A stretch of DNA of 64,000 bases from Saccharopolyspora spinosa NRRL 18395 (GTDB taxonomy: Bacteria; Actinomycetota; Actinomycetes; Mycobacteriales; Pseudonocardiaceae). Positions within the stretch are counted from its first letter, which is position 1; every line of letters begins with the position of its first letter. A program made the position numbers and the translations under genes. Below, one piece after another: positions 17,273-24,698 of the stretch. The stretch spans positions 1-64,000 of the forward strand of contig NZ_GL877878.1 of NCBI RefSeq assembly GCF_000194155.1. The letters are read 5' to 3'. A model generated the notes under the pieces. That model saw only the letters and a program-made list of their open reading frames with translations. It ran no database searches and was not told where the DNA came from.

Positions 17273-17887
17273 CTACCGCTCCAGCGCCGTGGCCACCAGC
17301 GCGGGACCTGCCTTCTCGGGCGAGCCGGTGTCGAACGGCGGCTGCGGGTCGTACTCCAGCATCAGCTGGATCATCTTCGCGGTGTCCTCGCCCCAGAGTT
17401 CGGCGGCCAGCGACAGCGCCATGTCGATGCCCGCGGACACCCCGGCGCCGGTCACGACCTTTCCGTCGAAGACGACCCGCTCGGTTGCGACTTCGGCGCC
17501 CAACTCGGCCAGCGCCTCGCGCGTCGTCCAGTGCGTCGTCGCGCGCTTCCCGGCCAGGGCACCGGACTTCGCCAGCAGCAGGGAACCGGTGCACACCGAG
17601 GTCGTCCACGTCGTGCTCGGGTGCACCGCGGCGAGCCACGAGACCAGTGCCTCGTCGTCCAGCGCCGCGCGCCAGGCGGGGCTGCCGGGGACGACCACGA
17701 CGTCGGGCCGGTCGAGTTCGGCGAAGGTCGTCGTCGGCTGGATCGGCAGCCCGGAGTTGCAACGCACGGTGCTGAGGTCCCCCGCGACGAAGTGCGGGGT
17801 GACGTCCGGATGCCCGGCCAGGGTCTCGTACGGGCCGATCAGGTCGAGAGCGGTGAACTTGTCGTAGAGCGCGAAAGCGATGTCCAC
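17273..17887 (-). CDS. DJ-1/PfpI-family protein
   Basis: 204 residues of the DJ-1/PfpI (class I glutamine amidotransferase-like) fold. The nucleophile elbow is TTSVCTGSLLLA with the conserved Cys, and the block GKRATTHWTTREAL follows. It resembles isonitrile-hydratase-like members (GPYETLAGHPD). It sits 12 bp downstream of a GlxA-type regulator that carries the same kind of domain, so regulator and enzyme are probably co-transcribed. Substrate unknown. Confidence 0.85.
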   Translation of the reverse strand: MDIAFALYDKFTALDLIGPYETLAGHPDVTPHFVAGDLSTVRCNSGLPIQPTTTFAELDRPDVVVVPGSPAWRAALDDEALVSWLAAVHPSTTWTTSVCTGSLLLAKSGALAGKRATTHWTTREALAELGAEVATERVVFDGKVVTGAGVSAGIDMALSLAAELWGEDTAKMIQLMLEYDPQPPFDTGSPEKAGPALVATALER

Positions 17888-17899
17888 AGTGGATCTCCT

Positions 17900-18850
17900 T
17901 CATCCTGCGGTGCGGAAGCGGTCTCGGTAGGCGCTCGGCGGGACGCCGAGCTGGCGGAGGAACGCCCGCCGCATGGTCTCGGCGCTGCCGAACCCGCAGC
18001 GCCTGGCGACGCCGCCCTGACCGGTTTCGAGCATCGCGCGGGCGGCTTCGACGCGCGCCCGCTCGACGTACCGGCCAGGGCTGGTGCCGACCTCCTTGGT
18101 GAACAGGCGGGTGAAGTGGCGCGGGCTCCTCGCCAGCCGCGCGGCCATCGCCGGGATGCTGTAGTTGTCCGCCGGGCGCGCCGTGATGTCGCCGAGCAGC
18201 TCGCGGAGCGCGCGGTCGGTGACCGCTGGCGCCGAGTTCCACACGCTGAACTGCGATTGCCCGCCCTGGCGTTGCAGGAACACGACCAGGTACTTCGCCA
18301 GCTTGCGGGCCAGCTCGGCGCCGTGGTCGTCCTCGACGAGTGCCAGCGCGAGGTCGACGCCGGCGGTCACCCCGGCCGCCGTCACGAGCGGTTCGTCGCG
18401 TACGTAGATCGCGTCCGGTTCGACCGTCACAGTCGGGTAGGACACCGCAAGCTCGTCGCACATCGACCAGTGCGTGGTGGCCCGGCGTCCGTCGAGCAGC
18501 CCGGCCTCGGCCAGCAGGAACGCGCCGGAGCACACCGAGGTGGTGCGTTCGGCGCGCCCGGCCAACCGGCGGATCTGGCCTATCAGCGCGGCGTCGAACT
18601 TCGCGTCGCGGAATCCCCGACCGCCGGCGACGACGAGCGTGCCGATCTCGTCGACCTCTTCGAGGGCCGTGTCGGCGCCGAGCCGGACCCGCGACGACGT
18701 CCGCACGTCGCGTCCGCCCGGCGAGGCCAGGCGCACCCGGTAGCCGCCGCCGAGGACCTGCGCCGCGCCGTCGAAGACTTCCAGCGGCCCGGCGGCGTCC
18801 AGGAGCTGGATGCCGTCGTAGACCGCGATGACCACTTCGTGCCTGACCAC
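17900..18850 (-). CDS. GlxA-type AraC-family regulator with DJ-1/PfpI sensor domain
   Basis: The N-terminal two thirds is a DJ-1/PfpI-like domain (VYDGIQLLDAAGPLEVFDG; TTSVCSGAFLLAEAG with Cys). The C-terminal 100 residues form two AraC helix-turn-helices (IPAMAARLARSPRHFTRLF and GVARRCGFGSAETMRRAFL). About 316 residues from GTG 18850; a TTG at 18886 is the other possible start and neither has a strong ribosome binding site. It precedes the DJ-1 gene by 12 bp and is the likely regulator of that unit. Confidence 0.85.
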   Translation of the reverse strand: MVRHEVVIAVYDGIQLLDAAGPLEVFDGAAQVLGGGYRVRLASPGGRDVRTSSRVRLGADTALEEVDEIGTLVVAGGRGFRDAKFDAALIGQIRRLAGRAERTTSVCSGAFLLAEAGLLDGRRATTHWSMCDELAVSYPTVTVEPDAIYVRDEPLVTAAGVTAGVDLALALVEDDHGAELARKLAKYLVVFLQRQGGQSQFSVWNSAPAVTDRALRELLGDITARPADNYSIPAMAARLARSPRHFTRLFTKEVGTSPGRYVERARVEAARAMLETGQGGVARRCGFGSAETMRRAFLRQLGVPPSAYRDRFRTAG

Positions 18851-19121
18851 GTGGTCGAGCCTGGCCGCTTTCGCGGGTGTCCTCAAGGACTAGCGCCCCA
18901 CCGATCAGGACAACCTGTGACGACCGGGAGCGATCCCCGATCCGGCAGCGAATTCGTCGACGTCGTCGGCCCAGTTGCGAAGCGTGCGGCCGGGTTTGGG
19001 GGCGGAGGCACCGAAGCCGGGGTGGCCCACCGAGATCAACCGAACTCCCAGCGACGGCGGCGGTGCCGAACCCGAGCTGTCGGCTCGTCGGCGGACGGCG
19101 TTGCGGTCCTGCTGTGCGGCG
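18851..19121. other. Gap between the GlxA gene and the integrated element
   Basis: About 270 bases with no convincing gene. If the 26-bp repeat that follows is an attachment-site copy, this stretch was once directly downstream of sodN. Confidence 0.3.
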
Positions 19122-19147
19122 CTCAGCCCTGCTTGGTCTCCCAGAAA
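19122..19147. repeat. Displaced copy of the sodN 3' end (26-bp direct repeat, left)
   Basis: Twenty-six bases identical to the last codons and stop of sodN (24275-24300); read on the minus strand they encode FWETKQG and a stop. The match ends abruptly on both sides. This is the pattern left when an element integrates into the 3' end of a gene and restores the gene on one side. Confidence 0.7.
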
Positions 19148-19166
19148 GGCCGAGGTAGCCGGGCCA

Positions 19167-19196
19167 CTTGATCGCCTTTGCGAGGCGGGGGTTAGG
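19167..19196 (+). repeat. att-like direct repeat, left (tRNA-Ala anticodon arm)
   Basis: A 30-bp sequence beginning CTTGATCGCCTTTGC, 28/30 identical to 23470-23499. It folds as an anticodon arm (TCGCC / GGCGG) with loop TTTGCGA, that is anticodon TGC. Tyrosine recombinases often use the anticodon loop of a tRNA gene as crossover site. The right copy has loop TTTGCAA. Confidence 0.6.
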
Positions 19197-19222
19197 GGTT
19201 CGATTCCCCTCGTCTCCACCGT

Positions 19223-19253
19223 AAAAGACCAGGTTAAAGTGCCTGGTCTTTTT
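19223..19253. terminator. Intrinsic terminator, repeat copy 1
   Basis: Stem AAAAGACCAGG / CCTGGTCTTTT with an 8-nt loop, A-run on one side and T-run on the other, so it can work in both directions. It follows the tRNA 3' half by two bases. Confidence 0.75.
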
Positions 19254-19333
19254 GCGTGATCATGTACGGGCCACATTCGGGGCCGCCTTTGCGAGGCGGG
19301 GGTTAGGGGTTCGATTCCCCTCGTCTCCACCGT

Positions 19334-19364
19334 AAAAGACCAGGTTAAAGTGCCTGGTCTTTTT
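19334..19364. terminator. Intrinsic terminator, repeat copy 2 (downstream of int)
   Basis: Same hairpin as at 19223-19253. It begins seven bases past the integrase stop on the minus strand and likely ends int transcription as well. Confidence 0.8.
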
Positions 19365-19370
19365 GCGTGA

Positions 19371-20495
19371 TCATGTACGGGCCACATTCGGGGCACATAC
19401 CGCCGCATCCATCCGGTCGGCAATCTCGTTCAACCGGTCTGGGAATAGGTGCCCGTACTGGTCAAGCGTCATCGTCGCCGACTTGTGGCCCAACATCTGC
19501 TGGACGATCTTCACGTCCGCCCCAGAGGCGATTGCCAGTGACGCGGCTGTGTGGCGCAGCTCGTGAGGGTGGAACCCGACTGGACCGACTTCGGCAACCG
19601 CGCGATTGAACACGGCTCGCCGGAAGTTCCGAACCCGAAGCACGCCGCCTTGCGGCGCAGTGAACACCAGACCTTCAGCGACCTTGTCCACCAGGTGCTT
19701 GCCCAGCAGTTCGGCAACGAACCTCGGCAGCGGGACCGACCGACGCTCGTGATTCTTCGGAGTGCCCCAGACCAGCCGTCCACTGACCTCCGTCACCGAT
19801 TCGGCGACCAGGACGCGACGCCGGTCGAGGTCGACGCGGTGAACGCGAAGTGCGGCCATTTCACCCCAGCGCAGACCGGTGTAGGCCAGGAACAAGACGA
19901 CCAGACCGTCCATGTCGCAGGCGTCGGCGAGGTCAGCGACCTGCCGGTGAGAGAGGTACCGGTGTTCTGGCGCTACGACGCGCGGGAGGTTGACACCCTC
20001 CGCCGGGTTCTTCGCCAGCCGATCATTCCGCACGCCCCAAGCCAAGATCAGCGAGAGCACCCGGTGAACCTTGGCGACCGAAGCGGGCGATAGCGCACGA
20101 CTCAGTTCGCCCACCCACGACTGCACAGCCGCATGCGTGATGTCTGAAAGCCGAAACTTCCCCCACGTCGGCAGGATATGGGTTCGGACGATGCCGGCCG
20201 AACGGTTCAGGGTTGTCGGCTTCACGTGCGCCTGAGCGTCAAGCCACTTCGTCGCCCATTCCTCCACCATGATCTTGCCCGCGTCGGGTGCGATGTAGGT
20301 GCCGGAGAGCAGGCCGTGCTCGATGGTCGTGGCGTACTGCTCGGCATCTACCTTGCGGCGGAAGCTCTTCTTGCGCTGCCTACCGTCAGGATCACGCCAG
20401 CGGACCAACCACCGCGCGCCGATCCCGTAGCGGTCGGTGCGTTCGGGCTTGCCGTCTGGGCCGGTCCGGTGCCACCGGTCGTCGATGTCAGCCAT
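19371..20495 (-). CDS. int: Tyrosine recombinase / integrase
   Basis: Site-specific recombinase of actinomycete integrative elements. From ATG 20495 (MADIDDRWHRTG) it has 374 residues: an N-terminal arm-binding domain, a SAM-like core-binding domain (VEEWATKWLDAQ) and a catalytic domain. Catalytic residues visible: Arg in TGLRWGEMAAL, His-x-x-Arg in HELRHTAASLA, His in LGHKSATMT, Tyr in DQYGHLFPD. The stop lies next to the att-like tRNA fragment, the usual arrangement. The start overlaps the end of rep by eight bases. No excisionase is seen between int and rep. Confidence 0.92.
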   Translation of the reverse strand: MADIDDRWHRTGPDGKPERTDRYGIGARWLVRWRDPDGRQRKKSFRRKVDAEQYATTIEHGLLSGTYIAPDAGKIMVEEWATKWLDAQAHVKPTTLNRSAGIVRTHILPTWGKFRLSDITHAAVQSWVGELSRALSPASVAKVHRVLSLILAWGVRNDRLAKNPAEGVNLPRVVAPEHRYLSHRQVADLADACDMDGLVVLFLAYTGLRWGEMAALRVHRVDLDRRRVLVAESVTEVSGRLVWGTPKNHERRSVPLPRFVAELLGKHLVDKVAEGLVFTAPQGGVLRVRNFRRAVFNRAVAEVGPVGFHPHELRHTAASLAIASGADVKIVQQMLGHKSATMTLDQYGHLFPDRLNEIADRMDAAVCAPNVART

Positions 20496-21837
20496 GCTGA
20501 CCTCCGTCGATCTCCTTTCGCGCGTCGTATTCGATTCGTTGCGCGTACTGGTGGCGTTCGGACATGGCTTCGGCGAGCTCGCGTTGTGCCGCGTTTCCCC
20601 AGCCAATCCCGGTGAAAGTCCAGTCGTTGACGATCCGCACATCGTCGGTGTCGTCGATGCCCAGCGCCGCGAGGTGTTCGGCGCGCTGGTGTTCCGCGCG
20701 CACTCCCCGTAGCGCGGTGAAGGTGGTGGAGTAGTACTTGGATTTGGTCAGGAAGTGACCGCCGAAGCCGAGCATGTGCGCCCACCGCCGCAAGCCCAGC
20801 CGCCACGCGGTGCGGATCATCCGACGGTGATGCTCGGAGACGTTCAGCTCATCGATTTGGGCTTCGCTGCGGATCCGGGTGTCGGTGCCCTCGGTTGCCC
20901 CGGTGCCCTTGGTCGAGTACTTCGCGATGTAGCCCGCCACCCGCTGATCGACCACCACATCCGCCGCATCGTCCGACGCTGACTCGGCAATGGGGTCGAT
21001 CTGGACCTGACGGCCCCACGTGACCACGGTGGCCGGGTAGGTGTCGGTGGCCTCCACTTCCACCGAGGTCTTCCACACGGCCACCCGAATGAACTCATCC
21101 AGCATCTGGGCGGTGACCCCGTCCGGGGCTGGGCTGCCGGGGCCGTCCGGGCCGTCGAGGCGGATCACAGCGTGGAAGTGCACCAGGCCGCGCCGCTGAT
21201 ACTCGGCCACCTTGGAATACGACAGCCGGAAGGTATGCGCAATGTCCTTGGACTTGATCCCCAGTGATGCGGCGACCAGCCGGGCGAGGTAGATGCGGAA
21301 CCGGTGCCACAGCTGCCCGGCGTGGGCGTTCCAGAGCACCGCACCCGCGTAGTCGTAGGAGTCTGGGTCCACAGCGGACCCGATCCGGGTATCGGCCTGG
21401 TGGTGCACCTCTCCGCAGGTGCAGCGACGCACGCGGCCCCGAGTCGTCGTCGCGCGGGTGTGCACCGCCCCAAACGATGGCCCGGTCAGGGTCACGAACA
21501 GCCGCAGATGCCTTGCCGCCTCGTCGGGGACACCCTTGCCGCCGGACAGGCCCGCCTTGACGAGCTGGTAGGCGTCCCCGGCATACCGGGCAGCGCACGA
21601 CGGGCACACCGACTCACGACGGTTGTTGCACGCCACCGCGATCTGCCCGGAATGCTCCTTGACCGGGGTGCCGTCCGACCGCTGCGCCGACCACGAACCG
21701 GCCAGCCACACCGGCCGCAGACATCCCCGCACGGAGCGGACCGTCTCCCGGAACTTGGCGAACCCCGACGCCTTGATCGTGTACTTGAGTAGCTCGTCAG
21801 CCGTAGGCAGCGCGGATACCAATGCGGCGGTCGTCAC
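20488..21837 (-). CDS. RepSA-type rolling-circle replication initiator (HUH)
   Basis: 449 residues from GTG 21837, which overlaps the stop of the upstream gene. The HUH metal-binding motif reads VHFHAVIRL, and a candidate nucleophile tyrosine block is GYIAKYSTKG. Upstream are a putative zinc site CPSCAARYAG and RCTCGEVHH. This is the initiator type of pSAM2-like elements, which nicks the origin to start rolling-circle replication of the excised circle. Together with int it defines the element. The double-strand origin was not located. Confidence 0.85.
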   Translation of the reverse strand: MTTAALVSALPTADELLKYTIKASGFAKFRETVRSVRGCLRPVWLAGSWSAQRSDGTPVKEHSGQIAVACNNRRESVCPSCAARYAGDAYQLVKAGLSGGKGVPDEAARHLRLFVTLTGPSFGAVHTRATTTRGRVRRCTCGEVHHQADTRIGSAVDPDSYDYAGAVLWNAHAGQLWHRFRIYLARLVAASLGIKSKDIAHTFRLSYSKVAEYQRRGLVHFHAVIRLDGPDGPGSPAPDGVTAQMLDEFIRVAVWKTSVEVEATDTYPATVVTWGRQVQIDPIAESASDDAADVVVDQRVAGYIAKYSTKGTGATEGTDTRIRSEAQIDELNVSEHHRRMIRTAWRLGLRRWAHMLGFGGHFLTKSKYYSTTFTALRGVRAEHQRAEHLAALGIDDTDDVRIVNDWTFTGIGWGNAAQRELAEAMSERHQYAQRIEYDARKEIDGGQHG

Positions 21838-22280
21838 GCGGCCACCTCCGGCCGGTGCAGGTGCACGGCCCAGTTGACGCACGTGCAGATCACCGGCGTG
21901 CCCAACTCCCCGGTGTAGGAGCCGTCCGTGTCGATCATCACTAGCGACCCGTCGCATTCCGGGCAGAACCCCGAACGGCCCTCACCCCGCCGAGCCAGAC
22001 GCTGCACGCACGGCAGCGAACGCGGGATCGTGTAGCGGAACGTGCCGGTGAACTCCAGCACCTGGCCCAGTTCCACCAGCACGTTCCACTTCCACGCGCT
22101 CAGGTCGATCACGTCTTCGACGATGTCCTGCACGAATTCCGGCAGGTCTCGGAACGCCGACTCGGCGTAGGTCCGGCCCATCTCCGGGTTGGGGTCGGTG
22201 AACCGGAACGAGGTCATCGACTCGATCTCCGCGCGGGAAAACACCGGCTGCACGGTGGGGGCGTTGGGTACAGCAGTCAC
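21834..22280 (-). CDS. Element-borne hypothetical protein with Cys-rich C-terminal part
   Basis: 148 residues from GTG 22280 (GGAGGTAGTC upstream). The first two thirds is an acidic, probably helical domain (MTSFRFTDPNPEMGRTYAE; VQDIVEDVIDLSAWKW). The end carries CPEC and CTC (FCPECDGSL; VICTCVNWAVH), which may form a zinc ribbon. It is the first gene of the rep-int operon, with a four-base overlap into rep. It has no clear helix-turn-helix and is not an obvious excisionase. Function unknown; a role in replication or copy control is a guess from position only. Confidence 0.7.
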   Translation of the reverse strand: MTAVPNAPTVQPVFSRAEIESMTSFRFTDPNPEMGRTYAESAFRDLPEFVQDIVEDVIDLSAWKWNVLVELGQVLEFTGTFRYTIPRSLPCVQRLARRGEGRSGFCPECDGSLVMIDTDGSYTGELGTPVICTCVNWAVHLHRPEVAA

Positions 22281-22363
22281 GACTACCTCCGGGAGACCTC
22301 TCCAGAGTCACGCAAGCTGACTATTCAGCTTTCCAACGTGTCTAAGCATACTCTAGATTTGAA

Positions 22364-22411
22364 TAAGCAAGAAGGCAAGTAGGTCGCGCAAGATGACCAC
22401 TTGCTTAAGCA
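22364..22411. promoter_or_regulatory. Divergent control region with TAAGCAAG inverted repeat
   Basis: TAAGCAAG at 22364-22371 and its inverse CTTGCTTA at 22400-22407 are separated by 28 bases; the second runs into the 10-bp palindrome TGCTTAAGCA (22402-22411). A third TAAGCA occurs at 22343. They sit between the divergent rep operon and the GntR-HD gene and are the natural operator candidates for that regulator. Confidence 0.5.
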
Positions 22412-22425
22412 GGTACGCTCCCGGC

Positions 22426-23301
22426 ATGCAGCCAATCGACCTAGACGATCCCCGGAGCCCGTACATCAAGATCGCGGCGAGCATCCGGGCAGCGATCCTG
22501 TCCGGCGAGCTCGAACCAGAAGCCCAGTTGCCGACAGGGGATGAGCTAGCCAAGTTCTTCGGAGTAACCCGAGCGACGATCGGGTCTGCAATCCGTACGC
22601 TGCGCGACGAGGGCTTCGTGCAAAGCCGCCCCGGAGGTGGCGTGTACGTCACCGGACAGGCGAGCTTGCCTGTGCCAGCCGGGCAGGTGCATCCACTCAC
22701 CGGACTAGGGGCTTTCCTGCACGAGGCAGGTCACCTGAAGAACCTGCCCCGTTCTGGCTGGCTACTTCTCGGCATCCGGCAGCCTGAAAGCGTCGCTGAA
22801 CACTCATTTCGCGTTGGCCTTGTTGGCATGGCCCTCGCTGCGATGGAAGGTGCCGACCCCGGCCGAACCGCTGCCCTCTGCCTCATGCATGACGTGCACG
22901 AGGCCCGCATTGGTGACGTGCCTTCAGTCGGCCGGGCCTACGTCACCACGGCCGTTCCGCAGGCCGTTACGGCCCACCAAACAGCCGGAATGCCCGACGA
23001 GCTGGCCACGGTGTTCCAGGAGATGACCGCCGAATACGAGGAAACGGAAACCCTGGAATCGAAAGTTGCACACGATGCCGACAAGATCGAAACCCTGCTC
23101 CAAGCAACGGAGTACGCCACCCAGGGATACGGAAGCGAGCCCTGGCAGGACACCTCGATCCAGGCATTGCGGACCGAATCCGCGAAGCAGCTCGCGCAGG
23201 CCATCACCACATCGGATGCGCGAGGCTGGTGGATGAACTTCGCATCGAGCTACCACGAACTCAGGGCCACCACCCGAGCCCGGCAAGGACTCAAGCCCTG
23301 A
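22426..23301 (+). CDS. GntR-type winged helix fused to a YfbR-like HD phosphohydrolase domain
   Basis: 291 residues. Residues 1-75 are a GntR winged helix (YIKIAASIRAAILSGELEPE; FGVTRATIGSAIRTLRDEGFV). Residues about 90-250 are an HD domain like the 5'-deoxynucleotidase YfbR, with metal ligands in AEHSFRVG, LMHDVHEARIGD and HDADKIETLLQ. I chose ATG 22426 because MQPIDLDDPRSPYIKI is the normal GntR beginning. It is divergent from the rep-int operon and probably controls it. The HD part keeps all ligands, so it may bind or hydrolyse a nucleotide as the signal; that is inference. Confidence 0.85.
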   Translation: MQPIDLDDPRSPYIKIAASIRAAILSGELEPEAQLPTGDELAKFFGVTRATIGSAIRTLRDEGFVQSRPGGGVYVTGQASLPVPAGQVHPLTGLGAFLHEAGHLKNLPRSGWLLLGIRQPESVAEHSFRVGLVGMALAAMEGADPGRTAALCLMHDVHEARIGDVPSVGRAYVTTAVPQAVTAHQTAGMPDELATVFQEMTAEYEETETLESKVAHDADKIETLLQATEYATQGYGSEPWQDTSIQALRTESAKQLAQAITTSDARGWWMNFASSYHELRATTRARQGLKP

Positions 23302-23341
23302 GTCGTGGCGTACGTGTTCAGACTTTCTCTACTGGATCAAG

Positions 23342-23362
23342 GGCGGCCCCTGCGGGGCCGCC
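23342..23362. terminator. Hairpin downstream of the GntR-HD gene
   Basis: GGCGGCCCC-TGC-GGGGCCGCC, a perfect 9-bp stem with a three-base loop, 40 bases after the stop at 23301. Confidence 0.6.
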
Positions 23363-23469
23363 TGCCTGCTGTATGCAAGCCATGACGAGGCCGCCGACCT
23401 TGCTGTATGCGAGCCCGGTCAAGCCGCCGATGGCCGGCCGGGCGTGCGGCTCGCTGCGCTCACCGGCCC

Positions 23470-23499
23470 CTTGATCGCCTTTGCAAGGCGGGGCTTAGG
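23470..23499 (+). repeat. att-like direct repeat, right
   Basis: 28/30 identical to 19167-19196 and also foldable as a tRNA-Ala(TGC) anticodon arm, here with loop TTTGCAA. Neither the 5' half nor the T arm of a tRNA follows. It overlaps the end of the ANTAR gene by five bases. Confidence 0.55.
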
Positions 23500-23809
23500 A
23501 CTCTTTGAGTCGTTTCCACTCCGCGAGGACACGGGCGCTTACGCTCTTCATGGTCGACGCGCTCGCTGCGCCAGTGACCCGCTCTACAAGCGTCTGAGCC
23601 ACGTCACGCATGTCGGTACCGGTGTCGTGCGACATCCCGGCAAGAAACTCGAGTGCGTCGTGGTCATCGAGTCCGAAGGCCAGCTTCAGCATGCCCTTGG
23701 CCTGCTCGATCGCCGGATGGCCCTGAAGTGCCGCGTCGAGGTTGCCGAGGCTGTCGCACGCCCTAGAGCTTCCCCACGGCTGCTGGTCGGAGATGTCGCG
23801 AGTTTGCAT
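23495..23809 (-). CDS. ANTAR-domain protein
   Basis: 104 residues from ATG 23809 (MQTRDISDQQPWG). The C-terminal two thirds is an ANTAR RNA-binding domain: HPAIEQAKGMLKLAFGLDDHDALEFL followed by a helical end (DVAQTLVERV). There is no receiver domain and no GAF domain, so it is an ANTAR-only protein. ANTAR proteins bind twin hairpins in nascent RNA to prevent termination; in mycobacteria PdtaS acts through an ANTAR protein. It lies at the right edge of the integrated element, and whether it belongs to the element or the chromosome is unclear. Confidence 0.75.
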   Translation of the reverse strand: MQTRDISDQQPWGSSRACDSLGNLDAALQGHPAIEQAKGMLKLAFGLDDHDALEFLAGMSHDTGTDMRDVAQTLVERVTGAASASTMKSVSARVLAEWKRLKES

Positions 23810-24211
23810 AGGACCCCACCCGACCTTCCCTGACGTCCAGTATGTCACTGTCTGTGCAAACTGGGCCCGGCAAAACGCAGCGGGCGCTGGGATTGGGGTT
23901 GGCGGATCCCGCGACCACGCACCGGACATCGGCCGGGGACATCGGCCGGGCAATGTGGTCATCACCGCGCGCTCCGCGAAAGCCTCCGGGGCTGGGGCCT
24001 CGCAGGTGACGTGCCTCTTGCGAACACGTGTTCCCATTATGAGCGGCGCGTACCCCGAACGCACGTGACGGGTCCTGCGGCCAGGCCGAGCAGCGTCCAG
24101 GTCTTACCGCAGAGTTCGGCCGGACCAGGGTGAACAGTCCCCATTGGACAGTTCCAGGCCGTGAACAGGCCGTCGGGCCGCCGTCAGGCGGTCGAAGCAG
24201 GCCGAAAGACG
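23810..24211. other. Non-coding gap between the ANTAR gene and sodN
   Basis: About 400 bases with no convincing gene. It holds a perfect tandem of GGACATCGGCCGG at 23924-23936 and 23937-23949. Confidence 0.35.
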
Positions 24212-24259
24212 AAAAAAGACACCGACCAACGAAGAGGTGTTTTCGCTGGTCGGTGTCTT
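24212..24259 (-). terminator. Intrinsic terminator of sodN
   Basis: A 13-bp stem (24216-24228 with 24247-24259, AAGACACCGACCA) next to a run of six A at 24212-24217, which reads as T-run on the minus strand. It lies 16 bases past the sodN stop. Confidence 0.8.
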
Positions 24260-24275
24260 GGTCAAGCTTGTGACC

Positions 24276-24683
24276 TCAGCCCTGCTTGGTCTCCCAGAAA
24301 ATCTTGTCGACCTCGGCGATGTAGTCGAGCAGCTGCTGACCGGACTTGGCCTCCATAGAACCCTTGGTCCCGGCCGCGCCCGCGGCCTTGGTGGCCTTGT
24401 TGATCAGCTCGTGCAGCTGCGGGTACTTCTCGAAGTGCGGCGGCTTGAAGTAGTCGGTCCACAGCACCCACAGGTGGTGCTTGACCAACTCGGAGCGCTG
24501 CTCGGCGATCAGAATCGCGCGAGTGCGGAACTCCGGGTCCTCATTGGCCGCGTACTTCTCCTGGATCGCCTTGATGGACTCAGCTTCGATCCGCGCCTGC
24601 GCCGGGTCGTACACGCCGCACGGCAGGTCGCAGTGCGCGGTCGCCTCTAGGCGGGGGCTGAGGATTCGCGACAGGAGTCGCAT
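24276..24683 (-). CDS. sodN: Nickel superoxide dismutase
   Basis: Converts superoxide to oxygen and hydrogen peroxide. The 135-residue precursor has the short N-terminal propeptide MRLLSRILSPRLEATA followed by the nickel hook HCDLPCGVYDP; cleavage before His exposes His1, Cys2 and Cys6 for nickel. The remainder is the all-helical NiSOD body (EFRTRAILIAEQRSELVKHH). It is divergent from sodX, the processing peptidase, 15 bp apart. The last 26 bases including the stop are repeated at 19122-19147. Confidence 0.97.
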   Translation of the reverse strand: MRLLSRILSPRLEATAHCDLPCGVYDPAQARIEAESIKAIQEKYAANEDPEFRTRAILIAEQRSELVKHHLWVLWTDYFKPPHFEKYPQLHELINKATKAAGAAGTKGSMEAKSGQQLLDYIAEVDKIFWETKQG

Positions 24684-24698
24684 GATTCCTCCCTGACA

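Larger units (their letters stand above)
19173..19394. repeat. Tandem 111-bp duplication carrying tRNA-Ala(UGC) 3' halves
   Basis: Two exact copies (19173-19283 and 19284-19394). Each holds an anticodon arm with TGC, a T arm (AGGGG-TTCGATT-CCCCT), the 3' acceptor strand CGTCTCC, discriminator A and CC, then a terminator. Pairing the acceptor strand with a 5' partner GGGGACG would give the G3-U70 pair that marks tRNA-Ala. No 5' half is present, so neither is a functional tRNA. The integrase stop at 19371 lies inside copy 2. Confidence 0.75.
19148..23499. mobile_element. Minimal integrative element (small AICE-like)
   Basis: About 4.3 kb carrying integrase, an HUH-type RepSA replication initiator, a small Cys-rich protein and a GntR-HD regulator, which is the core of actinomycete integrative and conjugative elements. 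No FtsK/SpoIIIE-like transfer gene, spread genes or excisionase is visible, so it is at most mobilisable or is a remnant. Left boundary candidates are the 26-bp sodN-end repeat (19122-19147) and the 30-bp tRNA-anticodon-arm repeat (19167-19196). Right boundary candidates are the matching 30-mer (23470-23499) and the sodN 3' end (24275-24300). The start given is a compromise between them. Confidence 0.75.

Noticed and set aside
16799..19171. 790-codon plus-strand frame over the histidine phosphatase, DJ-1 and GlxA genes
   Set aside because: Antisense shadow; the minus-strand genes carry intact catalytic motifs.
19141..19222. A complete tRNA gene next to the integrase
   Set aside because: Only the anticodon arm, T arm and 3' acceptor strand exist; no GGGGACG 5' acceptor strand or D arm is found upstream, in either copy.
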